NCBI GenBank assembly: GCA_029718625.1
Contig: CM056379.1
Location: 66,553,626-66,617,625, forward strand
Length of the DNA: 64,000 nt
Source: Synaphobranchus kaupii
Lineage: Eukaryota > Chordata > Actinopteri > Anguilliformes > Synaphobranchidae
Direction of reading: 5' to 3'
In this document: piece after piece, positions 22,806 to 32,830 of the stretch
Layout of the letters: each line of letters begins with the position of its first letter
How positions within the stretch are numbered: position 1 is the first letter of the stretch
Program-made: the position numbers and the translations under genes
Notes under the pieces: generated by a model
What the model saw: only the letters and a program-made list of their open reading frames with translations
Told to the model about the DNA's origin: nothing
Database searches by the model: none

Positions 22806-24885
22806 CATCCCTACCACCACCTTTTAACATAAGACAATACCCATGTTTTTAAGTCCCTTTTCTAAAGTGTAGGTGCCCCCTCCAATGCTGTTCCTGGACA
22901 CTTGTGGACAAGTCTGCCCTATTCAGGTGATTATTTGGACTGGCAATCTTGTGGATGGTAAATCCTGTCTGAAAGGTTCCCCTGAATGGACTAAGTGCTT
23001 ATAACATGCAGTGTTCCCCTCTTCACATGTTGGTGTGAGTGATAAGGCCTAAACCCTCAAGTCCCACAGTCTTCTCCTGCCACTCCCCGAAGGACCCCCA
23101 GAGGCACAAGTGCAACCGGACCCATACCCTGCCGCGGGAAGCTAGCCTAAGCGACTGCCGTCAGCAGTCCACCCAACTGGACCCGAGCTCAAGGAGCCAA
23201 ACCGGATTCCGACAGGGAAAGAGGTGCTTCCCCGCCCGTCAATAGAGAGGTCTTGACCGCACTTTTGCGCCTGTGGATCGTCCAGCTGCCTGTCACAGGA
23301 GACAGAGCCCCCCGCACGCTGTGCAGAATTGGTAGAGACACTATGGAATGAGGCTGCCTTTCACTCACACAGTTACAACATTAATGGGAATAAGCACTGC
23401 ATGTTAACCAAGCAAGTCCAGGGAACTTCTTCCCTTGCCAGTCCAGATACCCTGACACTGGAGAAGGAAGAGACTGAACCAAGGTGCCATGACAGCAGTG
23501 ACAAAAAAAATAAAAATGTCTGCACCACACCGGATCATCACAATGGGACTATTAAACTGGACATGGACTAATTGTTTTAAAGATGGTTAGTGAACCATTA
23601 GGACACTTGTTTTCATGCAGCTATCATTGTACAATGATATATATAATGTCCAAATGTATGGTTGTTATGATGATGGAACGATAGGCTCTTAGCAGCTGCA
23701 TGCACCTATCGTTCCAAGAGAGGGAATGACGGGATGTTGCCTAATGTCTTTTGCTCTTTCTCTCTCTCTCTCTCTCTGTCTCTCTCTTTCGGCCTCTCTC
23801 TGTCTCCCCCCCCCATCCCTACCACCACCTTTTAACCTAATACCATGCCCATGTTGTGTTTAAGTCCCTTTTATAGAGTATAGGTGCCCCGCCAAATACT
23901 GTTCCTGGACACTTCTGGACAAGTCTGCCCTATTCATGTGATTATTTAGACTGGCAATCCCGTGGACGGTAAACCCTGTCCGTAAGGTTCCCCTGCATGG
24001 ACTGACAGCAGTCATAACATGCAGTGCTATCATTAATTGTTCCAGTCTTCACATGTTGCTGTGAGTGATAATGCCTAAGCTCTCAACTCCCACAGTCTTC
24101 TCCTGCCATTCCCTAAAGGACACCCACAGACACAAGTGCAAACAAGTGCAACCGGTCCCACACCCTGCCGCGGGAAGCTAGCCTAAGCAACTGCCGTCAG
24201 CAGTCCACCCAATTGGATCCAGGCTAAAGGAGCCAAAATGGATTCCGACAGGGAAAGAGGTGCTTCCCCGCCCGTCAGAAGAGAGGTCCTGACTGCACTT
24301 TGCCACCTGTGGATCGTCCAGCTTCCTGTCACAGGAGACAGAGCTCCCGCACGCCATGCAGAACTGGTAGAGACACTGGGGAGTAGGTTGCATTTCACTC
24401 ACGCAATTGCAACATTAATGGAAAAAGCACTGCATGTACTGCATCTCTTCTCCTTTGCCAGTCTAGATACCCAGACACTGGAGAAGGAAGAAACTGAACC
24501 AGGGTGTCATAACCGCAGCGACACAAAAAGAGGGTCTAATAGAGATATCTCTCCGCACCACACTGGATCATCGTGGGACATACGTCAGTGTGTCCATATA
24601 TCTGCTGGCCAGCAGATCACAAAGGGACTATTAAACTGGGCACGGACTAAATGTTTTAAAAATGGTTGGTGAACCATTTGGACAGTTGTTTTTGTTGTTA
24701 GCAGGTAACTGCATCTTCAATGTTCAAATGTTTAATGTGATTCCTATTTGGTGATGTAAGAATAGGTTTTTAGCGGGTGCATGCACCTATTCTTACAAGA
24801 GAGGGATGTAGGATATCTAATATTCCCCCTCTTCTCTCTATCTCTGTCGCTCTCTGTCTCTCTCGCTCTCTCACCCCCCCAACAT
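22806..24885 (+). repeat. Two tandem units of about 1 kb with matching hairpins and pyrimidine tracts
   Basis: Unit 1 is about 22806-23813 and unit 2 about 23814-24885. Both start CATCCCTACCACCACCTTTTAA and both run through CTGCCGCGGGAAGCTAGCCTAAG and GATTCCGACAGGGAAAGAGG. Each ends in a 12-base-pair hairpin (23674-23685 with 23705-23716; 24755-24766 with 24786-24797), a GAGAGGGA word and a CT-rich tract running into C. Unit 2 has an open frame 24238-24672 (144 codons). In unit 1 the same frame is broken by an extra C near 23312. No protein family is recognised. Confidence 0.85.
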
Positions 24886-25559
24886 CAAAGATAAGCCAGT
24901 CTTTGTCATAAATGACCCCTCTCCCCCCCTCCCCCATACCTTAACCCAATCAGGACAGGGATGGTCTTCCTGTGGAGGTATTTTATAGTTGCACCGCAGA
25001 AAAAGAATTTAGTCAATTGTGGAGTTTGTTTGGAGAAGTCATCCTTTTGGTTCCTTGTGCGTTTCCTTTTGTTCCTGTTCAGCTGGAGGGTAAATAATAT
25101 TGGCAATTTTTGGCTTATCTCTCTTTTACTGGTATATCCAAATTAATGTCTGGTTTAATGTCTTCCATTTTGTAAATTATAAGTAGTCAGCCTACATTCC
25201 TTCGTGAATGTATGATTCCCAGTCATTATTCTAATTGAATGTTTTCATTTAATAAAATTACTTAATCTCAAGACCTGATTTAGACTTTGTTTTGGCTTGT
25301 TGGTTGATCCACCAGGTTACTGTTCGACTTACCTATCAAAGAATTCGGCGATTTAATTGATGATTGTCATTTTTAATAATAATAATAAAATTAAATCACA
25401 TAAAGCTTATTTTGAATGTAGGTTAAGTGAGGGGTTCTAGCACGCAATATCGCTTTGTGTTCAGTATTCAGAGTGCTGAACGTTTTAACAAGGGTATTGA
25501 CTGTTGAAACCGCTGGATTCAGAAAATACACATTTTACCTAGTCCTCACTTACCCGACA
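24880..25559 (-). repeat. LTR-like repeat, copy 2
   Basis: Read from 25559 downward it starts TGTCGGGTAAGTGAGG, then CACTCTGAATACTGAAC, then an AT-rich part, and finally a GGGGGAGGGG tract near 24915-24940. It parallels the copy at 5552-6135, with divergence. No coding part lies between the two copies that would make them one element. Confidence 0.45.
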
Positions 25560-25669
25560 ACTTACACAATACTGCTGCCTAAACAAACTGTTGAAGTGTG
25601 GTCTTTTGAGGGAAAGGTGAGCTGCAGTCTGAGGATAAAGGAGAACCATAAACCTTGCCTCACAAAACC

Positions 25670-26133
25670 TTACAATACTGGGGCACAGGGACTAGCCTGG
25701 GTACAGCAAATAACAAACACAGCCCTACTAGTGTATTACTCATAATACTGGAGCACATATACTAACCTGGATACAGCAAATTACACCCACAGCTCTACTA
25801 GTTTATCCCTCACATTACTAGAGCACAGAGACTAGCCTGAGTACCGAAAATAACACACACAGCTCTACTAGTTTATTACTCACAATACTGGAGCACAGAA
25901 ACTACCCTGGGCACAGCAAATAATGCACACAGCTCTACTAGTTTATCATTCACAATACTGGAGCACAGAGACTAGCCTGGGTATAGCAAATAATGCACAC
26001 AGCTCTACTAGTTTATCATTCACAATACTGCAGCACAGTGACTAGCCTGGGTATAGCAAATAATGCACAGAGCTCTACTAATTTGTCACTCACAATGTCC
26101 AAGCACAAAGACTAGCCTGTGCACAGCAAACAA
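25670..26133 (+). repeat. Minisatellite with a unit of about 69 bases, about 6.5 copies
   Basis: Each unit holds ACTGGAGCACAGAGACTAGC, then GCAAATAATGCACACAGCTC, then TACTAGTTTAT. Copies are 80-95% alike by eye and the last ones decay. Not coding. Confidence 0.92.
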
Positions 26134-26611
26134 CTGAACTAGTGTAAAACAAAAAAAATCAATTTGCCTGCCCACCAGTCTAAATATTATACTGTACTAC
26201 ACAGTATTATACCAGAGGGAAGAAAAAAGACTATGGTTGATTAAAACACTGAAAAAGAATTCCGGTAAAGTCAAAACAGAGATATTACCCTGGTTGTGAA
26301 AAATACTTTTTTAAATCAATGAAACCATTTTCCAAAGAAATAAGTTGGATATGCTTTTTAAGTTAGAACTGTGAAATGACAGAGTCACGACTGGCTTGTG
26401 TGTGAGGTATAGCGTGTGTTCTAGGTCTGGATCACTCTCTCTGAGTCTGGCTCTGCCCTGCTCAACATCTGGGTCCTAATCCTACTTAACACACAGAATG
26501 AAGGGCAGTACTCCACTTGTCACATGGCCACAACATACCTAAATGCATTTGAGGGAAATCAAACATAGACATGTGTATATAAAAAAGACTTACGGTTAAA
26601 TGAATGGCAGA

Positions 26612-26707
26612 TGTGTCCAATTTGCCTTGGATTTCCAAGGGAAAGGTGGCATATATAAACTTATATATGCCACCTTTCCCTTGGAAATCCAAGGCAAATT
26701 GGACACA
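26612..26707. repeat. Perfect 47-base palindrome with a 2-base spacer
   Basis: 26612-26658 is the exact reverse complement of 26661-26707, with AC between. The inner end is TATATAA. It could form a cruciform, or it could be an assembly fold-back artefact. Confidence 0.97.
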
Positions 26708-26879
26708 ATTCTACAGGGTGAAAAGTGATCAATAATTGCCTTTAAAATAATGACATCACAATTTAAATGTGCTCTTGGAGTCACTGTGAAATAGCACTGC
26801 ACACAGTAAGAGCAATAAAAAGTTGAGTGATTATTTCAGAAGACATTTATAATAATACAACAGTCCATCCATATACTAT

Positions 26880-27440
26880 GTCACGAACCTGAACACAGGC
26901 TGAACCCAAATGCAACGACAAGGAGGCAGAGGTACAAAAACAGATTATTTATTTGTACTTGGGGCAGTCCCAAGCAGTACACAACAATAAAAAACAATAA
27001 TTTCCCCGGATCTTCACCGAGACATCACACTTGCTCCAAGCCGGAGCTGGACTTTGACAGGAAGCTCCAAGCCGGAGCTGGACTGGATCGGGACACAGAC
27101 TGGAACACCTGGAAATGTTCCAAACCGGAACTGGACTTTACGGAACACCTGGAAATGTTCCAAACCGGAACTGGACTTTAGGAGTCGGTCAGGGATTGCC
27201 CCAAACCGGGACTGGACTCAGACGGAACATCTGGAAATGTTCCAAACCGGAACTGGACTTGACGGAACACCTGGAAATGTTCCAACCCGGAACTGGACTT
27301 TAGGAGTCGGTCAGGAATTACCCCAAACCGGGACTGGACTCTGGACTCAGACGGAACATCTGGAAATGTTCCAAACCGGAACTGGACTTGGCGGATCTGG
27401 ACAGACTGGACAAACAAGACAAGCAGACGGAGCACTAGGC
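26880..27440. repeat. Minisatellite inside an LTR-like flank
   Basis: From about 27010 a unit near 40 bases recurs (GGAACACCTGGAAATGTTCC then AAACCGGAACTGGACTT), arranged in a higher-order block of about 115 bases with a GGAGTCGGTCAGG insert. Each unit contains the inverted repeat GGAACA...TGTTCC. The left flank, with TGAACCCAAATGCAACGACA, resembles the complement of fish LTR ends. Open frames through it only reflect the repeat. Confidence 0.85.
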
Positions 27441-27817
27441 ATCCAATAATTTATGCTTCGAACTAATACTCCTGAACCGAGGGAGGACATAGAATACAAA
27501 CAATCCGCTTATGATTAATGATGAAGGCTTTTGGAGTGGGAGAGACTGGAATGTTAGTGGTAACGAATAACCGGGTTGTAGAAGCAGAGGATGGGGCAGC
27601 AGCAGAAACGGCAGGGCAGGACAGTGCAGCGGACCTCAGGTCGGCCCAGATGTGGCAGCAAGGACAACAGCAGCAGGCGCCGTTTTTCTGGATTTTTTTT
27701 TTACAGTGTAGGTATAGGCTACTGTTACACTGAACAAGCTGGCGGTTTATTATGAACTGGATGCCTCTTAGTTTCTGCCGGGAGTTACCGATTTTTCAGG
27801 ACTGAAATGATCATTAC

Positions 27818-29530
27818 GACTGTAACCATGGTTTTATGAGTTCCGGATGACCAGTTGGGTCGTCAAATTACGAATATACCTTCTTGTTGTGGGATGCATC
27901 GAGACTCTTATACGAATCATTTGTCATGGTCATGACCTCCGCGTTATGACGTAACTTCCTCTATAAATAGAGACACGTCAATGTGGAAGTTCTCAAAACC
28001 CTTCTTGCCCCGAAAGGGTCCCAAGTGACTATGACCCCTAATGGTCATCCGGAACTCATAAAACTGTGGTTACAGTCATAACCTTCATTTTATTTCGGTC
28101 CACCGACCATTGGGGTTGTCAACTTACGGATGACTTATACCCACCACATCACGAGGGACAGACATACCATTAGTGGCCGCTGGACGGATGGCCGAGCCGA
28201 CCGTTGACGTAATAAAATCTTGAAAATGTGCAAGGGGACACCCAAGTCGCCACCGCACAGATATCATCAAGTGGTACACCTTTCAGTGCTGCCCATGACA
28301 TAGCCTCATTCCTAGTTGGACTACACTGGATAGTCCTAGGTAAAGGACTAGCACTAGCCTCCTAGGCCACAGCGATTGCCTTCACTACCCAACGAGAAAG
28401 GCTCTGAGCCAAGTTCCCAGGGTGATCTGCAAAGAAGGAGCATCGGAAATCACGGTTCAATCGGCCACCTGGGGGCCACCAGAAGAAGCTTGTGGTGGCC
28501 CATGCTGACCCTGTGCAAGGTCGTCTTGACCAGAGACAATGGCGGAAAAGCGTAGAGTAGGCCACTCAGCCATTTGTGCGCTAATGCGTCTACCCCCAGG
28601 GGGCTTGAATCCTCAGCTATTGAGAACCACTGGGGGCAGTGAGTGGACTCCTGAGAGGCGAACAGGTCTGACTGAGCACGACTGAACCTGTAACATCCGC
28701 CGCTTCCCTCCAGTCCACCTCCCTTTCGTTTCTTTTGTACTCCCATTCCTTGTGTTTCGTGTCATTTTTTCGGTTTACCTTGTTTGTCTCTGTGTACAGT
28801 AGTTGTGTGTTTTCATTTTCAGACTGGACGTGGCTCCCCGTTAGTTCCTGGTTTTTCCCCTTGATTTGCCCCAGCCTATCATTTCCCCTGCTCAATCACA
28901 TTCCTCACTCCTTTGAGTTAATCACTCAGTTCACGCACCTGTTTTTCACACTACTAGTTTCTGCTCACTTGTCACTTTTTGTTCTCTGCTCCGTTTGAGA
29001 TCTCTCCCGGCCATTCTGATTATTATTCCGGTTTGTTTTGTAACCTGTTTTGCTCTGTTCCTTAATCCAGCCCGTCCAGCCTGCCTCCTGCCTGCCCCTA
29101 GCAGCCCTGACTCCTCTCCTTCCCCGCTTTAGTTTGCTAACCCCGTATTCTGCCTTCCTCCCCTTATTCGCCCTTTGCCTGCATTCGCTTGCCTTGCCCT
29201 AATAAATATTCTCCCTCGTGGAGTACTTGAATCGAGTCTGCCTCAGATTCTTGCATTTGGGTCCAGTCCTGTACACTGCTGTAAGAGAACCGTCACCATA
29301 CCAACTCCACATCGGGGTGGAGACGCCATTCGCCAGAATGAATCTCCTGGCGAGATAAAAAGTCTGCTGTATCGTTTTGGACACCTGGGTGGTGTACGGC
29401 ACGAAGAGAGGCCGACCTGGGAAGAATCCAGCTTAAGAGACGCTGGGTCACTCTCAAAGACTGGCGGGACCTTACTGCCTTGGTGGTTTATGTGATAAAC
29501 TGTTGAGGTGTTGTCCGACCTCACCATCAC
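27818..29530 (-). mobile_element. DIRS1-like tyrosine-recombinase retroelement fragment, split by a solo LTR
   Basis: On the minus strand, 29530-29292 gives the RNase H region (VRSDNTSTVYHINHQGS, then HSGEWRLHPDVELVW in another frame). After the inserted LTR, 28683 downward continues with DLFASQESTHCPQWFS and LLYAFPPLSL. Next comes the tyrosine recombinase C-terminus (about 28440-28190): a degraded His-x-x-Arg box region, then LKGVPLDDICAVATWVSP and FSRFYY with the likely catalytic Tyr. Stops and frame changes make it dead. Beyond the coding part lies the terminal repeat: 27818-27853 is an inverted copy of 28042-28077. A CCTCTATAAATAGAG TATA-like palindrome lies near 27960. The reverse transcriptase upstream of RNase H is missing. 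Confidence 0.9.
28689..29286 (+). mobile_element. Solo LTR (598 bases) inserted in the DIRS-like element
   Basis: Flanks carry the same 5 bases, GAACC (28684-28688 and 29287-29291), and the DIRS reading continues across at the same RFS codons. It begins TGTAACATCC, carries AATAAA near 29201, and ends TGTAAGA instead of the expected TG...CA. The text near the 3' end (TTGCATTTGGGTCCAGTCC) is typical of fish Gypsy-type LTRs. No internal genes remain, as after LTR-LTR recombination. Confidence 0.85.
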
Positions 29531-29624
29531 ATGTTTTCACAGGTTTTATTTTTTATAAAGTTTTGATTTGCTTGTTATTCACTGCTTGTTATAATATACA
29601 TTGTATTGCTTGTTTGATTCAAAT

Positions 29625-29836
29625 ACTACCCAGCAAACGGGCAACGTCCCAGGGACCAGGTATGGTTATGACCTATTCTAATAATTTCCCCCGAGCATCC
29701 TCTGAACGTCTAGGGGACGTTACTAGAACGTCCCGAGAACGTTCTCTGTGACGTCCACGTAACGTTTAGAAAACCTGATGACGTCCTGATGACATTTTGT
29801 GATATTCAGGGGACGTAATTTTGTTAGCTGGGTAGT
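29625..29836. mobile_element. MITE with ACTACCCAGC ends, rich in ACGT words
   Basis: The inverted ends are ACTACCCAGCAAAC (29625-29638) and its near complement at 29823-29836. The inside holds repeated AACGTCC, GACGTTA and GACGTCC words. About 212 bases, no coding capacity. Confidence 0.75.
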
Positions 29837-31925
29837 TACTCTTGTATTCTGTAACATGATTTGCTTCATGATTTAAAAAATTATTCTTGCTGTTCGTGAT
29901 GTATGTATCCACAAATTCTCTTCTTGTGTATTTTGAGCGTTAGCTAGAATGGGCCAGTTAATTAGCCCCCATTGTTACGCAATCATTCAGAACGTTCAGT
30001 TATGGATATTCCAAGCCTACTGTTTTGCTACAATGACAGCCGTCATTTTATCGATTCTGTGTCTTTTAATACCCGCTTTCCATCTGTACTAAAATGCAGT
30101 TAATGAGTTTAATTAAACTCATTAAACATTTACCATTATATTTACCATGTTTCATTTACCATTAAACATAAACCAGATAATAAAAATACCTTTATAGAAA
30201 ACAATATAAAATAGAAAGAGAGATCAAAACTAAATGTGTTCAGGAGCATTTACCTTTGAAGAATGGTTTGCTTGTTCACCAGGTATGGTCCAACTGGTGC
30301 AGACCTTTTTGAAATGAAGAAGCCACACCCTCAATCCATTCTAAACCAATACAAATGTTCAACCCATGAGGAAGCCTTTCACTGAGTAGTAATGAATCTT
30401 ATCTGAAGCCAATTAACCCGTTTATTGATACATTCTAGTATGCTCTCCATTCTTGAGTACCAATTATATTCTAGTGAACAGTCAAAACAGCGGATATCTA
30501 TTGGTAATAAACAGATACTACCCTAATAGACAATTGAACAGAAAATGGCATACTTCAGTGACTTATTACTCATGACAGGGGAAAATAACCATCCCCATAT
30601 TTGAATGTATTAGAAAGTTTGAAGAAGCTATGCTTCAAAATGCACCTTCCTAAAACCTCTGGAGCATAGAGAAATTGTACTACATAGTGGTTGTGGGGGT
30701 GGGCCTTCAGTAGGGTTTGGACATTTATTTGGATTCCCCATGTTTGAATCTGTACCTGGGAAAACTTTGGTACACATCGGATGTTGGAAACAATATTGAC
30801 AGAATTATATCTGAATCCTACCCAGTGAACATGTAAAATTTGGATGCCATCAATTGGTATTTTACTCAAAGATGTAATGATATTCCTATAAAATAAAGTT
30901 CCTGGGATGCTTATAACCTGTTTCTACCTATTCCTACCAGTATTATAAGGTTCTGAGACGTATGGTGGCATCATGTTACAAATGGTAGAATCTGTTCTCG
31001 AGTAAAATCTGTCTTGAACGGCTGCGAAATATCGGTGCAGGCTGTTTATAAATAAACATTTCTTCATATTTTCAACATATATACAAAATGTAACTACATA
31101 TAATTAGAGGAAAACAACCGTGGCTACACATTTATCCTGGTGATATTATGATACAAAAATTCTAGGCGTGTTTTACATGACTCACCGATCAATTTCCATA
31201 TTAAACATTTCAAAAATGCAATTCATTGACGTCATTGAATTGCATTTTGCAGAGTTCACAGCATCCATGCTCATAGCACCTATCACAACAGAGAAAAAGC
31301 TTGGAAAATTGCTGAAACTATTGGCCTAAAAGTTAATTACAGTGGACTACCACTTTAACCAATCAAGTTTTTAATTAGGACGTTTTTCTTATTTGTGTGT
31401 GTAAAACTGTTCCACAACCTTGGTGCATGCACAGAAAAAGACACTTCATCACTTTTTTAAAACATAATTCACCTTTGGAACACACAAGAGCTTTGCTTGA
31501 GCAGAGCTAAGAGTTCTGATAAAAAATAAATAATAAATTCAATGATTGGAAATGTATTCAAGTGCTAAGCCATTGAGGACTTCAAAATCAAGTAAAATAA
31601 CTTTAAGATCCATTTGAAAACTAAAACTAACTGGTATAACCAATGCAGGGCTTTAAGTTCTTTACTATAGACACCAGTTGGGGAAAGAATCTAAAGCTTT
31701 AGGATGGGGGTGCAACAATGGTTCTTCACATACACAGTTCGCCGGACGGCGGATGCAATAATGCATCTCATACAAAGGAGAGGAGTGTGAAAATTTGCCC
31801 CTTTTCCCATGTGGGTGTTCGTTTTATATTTTACAGACAATGTTCCTTTAAAAGCCTGTGCCTGGAAATCCCATTAGATGTGCATATAAAATTTCCCCCG
31901 TGATTAATAGTTGATGAGGCAGGGT
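29837..31925. other. Non-coding DNA upstream of meox1
   Basis: No gene or known mobile element was recognised. One notable site is a 36-base palindrome around TGACGTCA at 31213-31248 (separate entry). Distal meox1 control elements could be here, but none can be identified from one sequence. Confidence 0.5.
31213..31248. promoter_or_regulatory. 36-base palindrome centred on a consensus CRE (TGACGTCA)
   Basis: The sequence is symmetric about 31230/31231 with only the 31226/31235 pair mismatched. The core 31227-31234 is the full CREB/ATF site TGACGTCA. It lies about 1.15 kb upstream of the meox1 start codon. Function is inferred from the motif only. Confidence 0.45.
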
Positions 31926-32293
31926 AGGCTGGAGGTACCAACATGTGGCCCGGGGGGCCCCGCCTCCACAGGCTCGCGTTTCACTCCATAAACTTACCAC
32001 TCTTTCCCACCGAAGCGTTTAAAAGAGAGGAGGGATCACTTGTCAGGAATGCCTTAGAACTGTGAAAAGAGCCCGGGACCAGGGAGAGGATGCAGCGCCG
32101 CGCGGCTGGTTAGATTACTCACAGTGGCTTACAGTAGTGGAGCTGCTCAAGGATGCCCTACAAGCAAAGAGGGTACAGCTACTTGAAGGCCCCTCCATCT
32201 AACACATGCTGCTGAGGTCCAGTATAACCCAGAGAGATTCAGACGGACTCTTTTTCTTTCCATCTGGTGGATGCTGACAGGCAGTGATGCGCA

Positions 32294-32300
32294 TATAAAA
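32294..32300 (+). promoter_or_regulatory. Probable TATA box of meox1
   Basis: TATAAAA, 95 bases before the start codon, would place transcription start near 32325 and give a short 5' leader. The preceding 31930-32120 is locally GC-rich, unlike the surroundings, as expected for a promoter-proximal region. No other TATA-like site sits this well. Confidence 0.55.
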
Positions 32301-32394
32301 TAATGCAAAGTGGGTATTATTTCCCTTGATATAATTTTTCGAACCAAGGTGCCCGCTTTTCTGAGGAGACTTGTTTTCAGTTGTGCGCACCACC

Positions 32395-32830
32395 ATGGAT
32401 CAACCGGCCAGCAGCTGCATGAGGAGTGCCCATCCTGGGAGCTCCATCTGGGGCTGTGTGCTTAACCCTCACTCAGGCGTGCCCTCGGCGGGGCTTCAGA
32501 CCTACCAGCAGAGCCCTTTCTCCCTGGCCTACGCGGACTTCCCCGCCTCCTGCTTGGTGACAGCACCGCACGGCTACCCCCGCGACGAGCGGCTGTACGG
32601 GTTCCAGCAGGCCAACTGGCAGTTCCCTGCGTGTGAACCTCGGGGGCAGGAGCCCTGCGTGACAGGAGCGCTGGCTGCAGAAGGAGGCGGTGCAGGGGAG
32701 ATGGACGGTGCGGGTGGGGACAGGCTGCATGGGCCAGTAACCAGGTGCCTGGAGGGAGAGTTTGCACCCCACAGCATGGTGCCCGCTGAGACAGAGAAAA
32801 AGACATCCAAGCGAAAGAGAGATATCACAG
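32395..32830 (+). CDS. meox1: meox1 exon 1 (coding part)
   Basis: 145 codons plus one base. It carries the variable N-terminal regulatory region: the conserved [11 protein letters not shown] start, a Tyr/Gln/Pro-containing middle, a Gly/Glu-rich stretch near 98-115, and a basic end [11 protein letters not shown]. The donor is ATCACAG|GTGGGT. Its single last base G joins AA of exon 2 to make a Glu codon. The frame stays open 68 codons past the donor, but that part is intron. Confidence 0.95.

Noticed and set aside
22806..24885. Helitron ending at the hairpins
   Set aside because: A hairpin and CTAA|T are present, but the distance (19 and 24 bases) is longer than usual, no TC start was fixed and no Rep/helicase is present. 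Kept only as a possibility in the findings.
25670..26133. Regularly spaced repeats, CRISPR-like at first sight
   Set aside because: The whole 69-base unit is repeated with no unique spacers, and this is a vertebrate genome. It is a minisatellite.
27054..27449. 131-codon frame with NRNWT-like repeats
   Set aside because: It only translates the minisatellite. Unit indels change its frame, so it is not a maintained protein.
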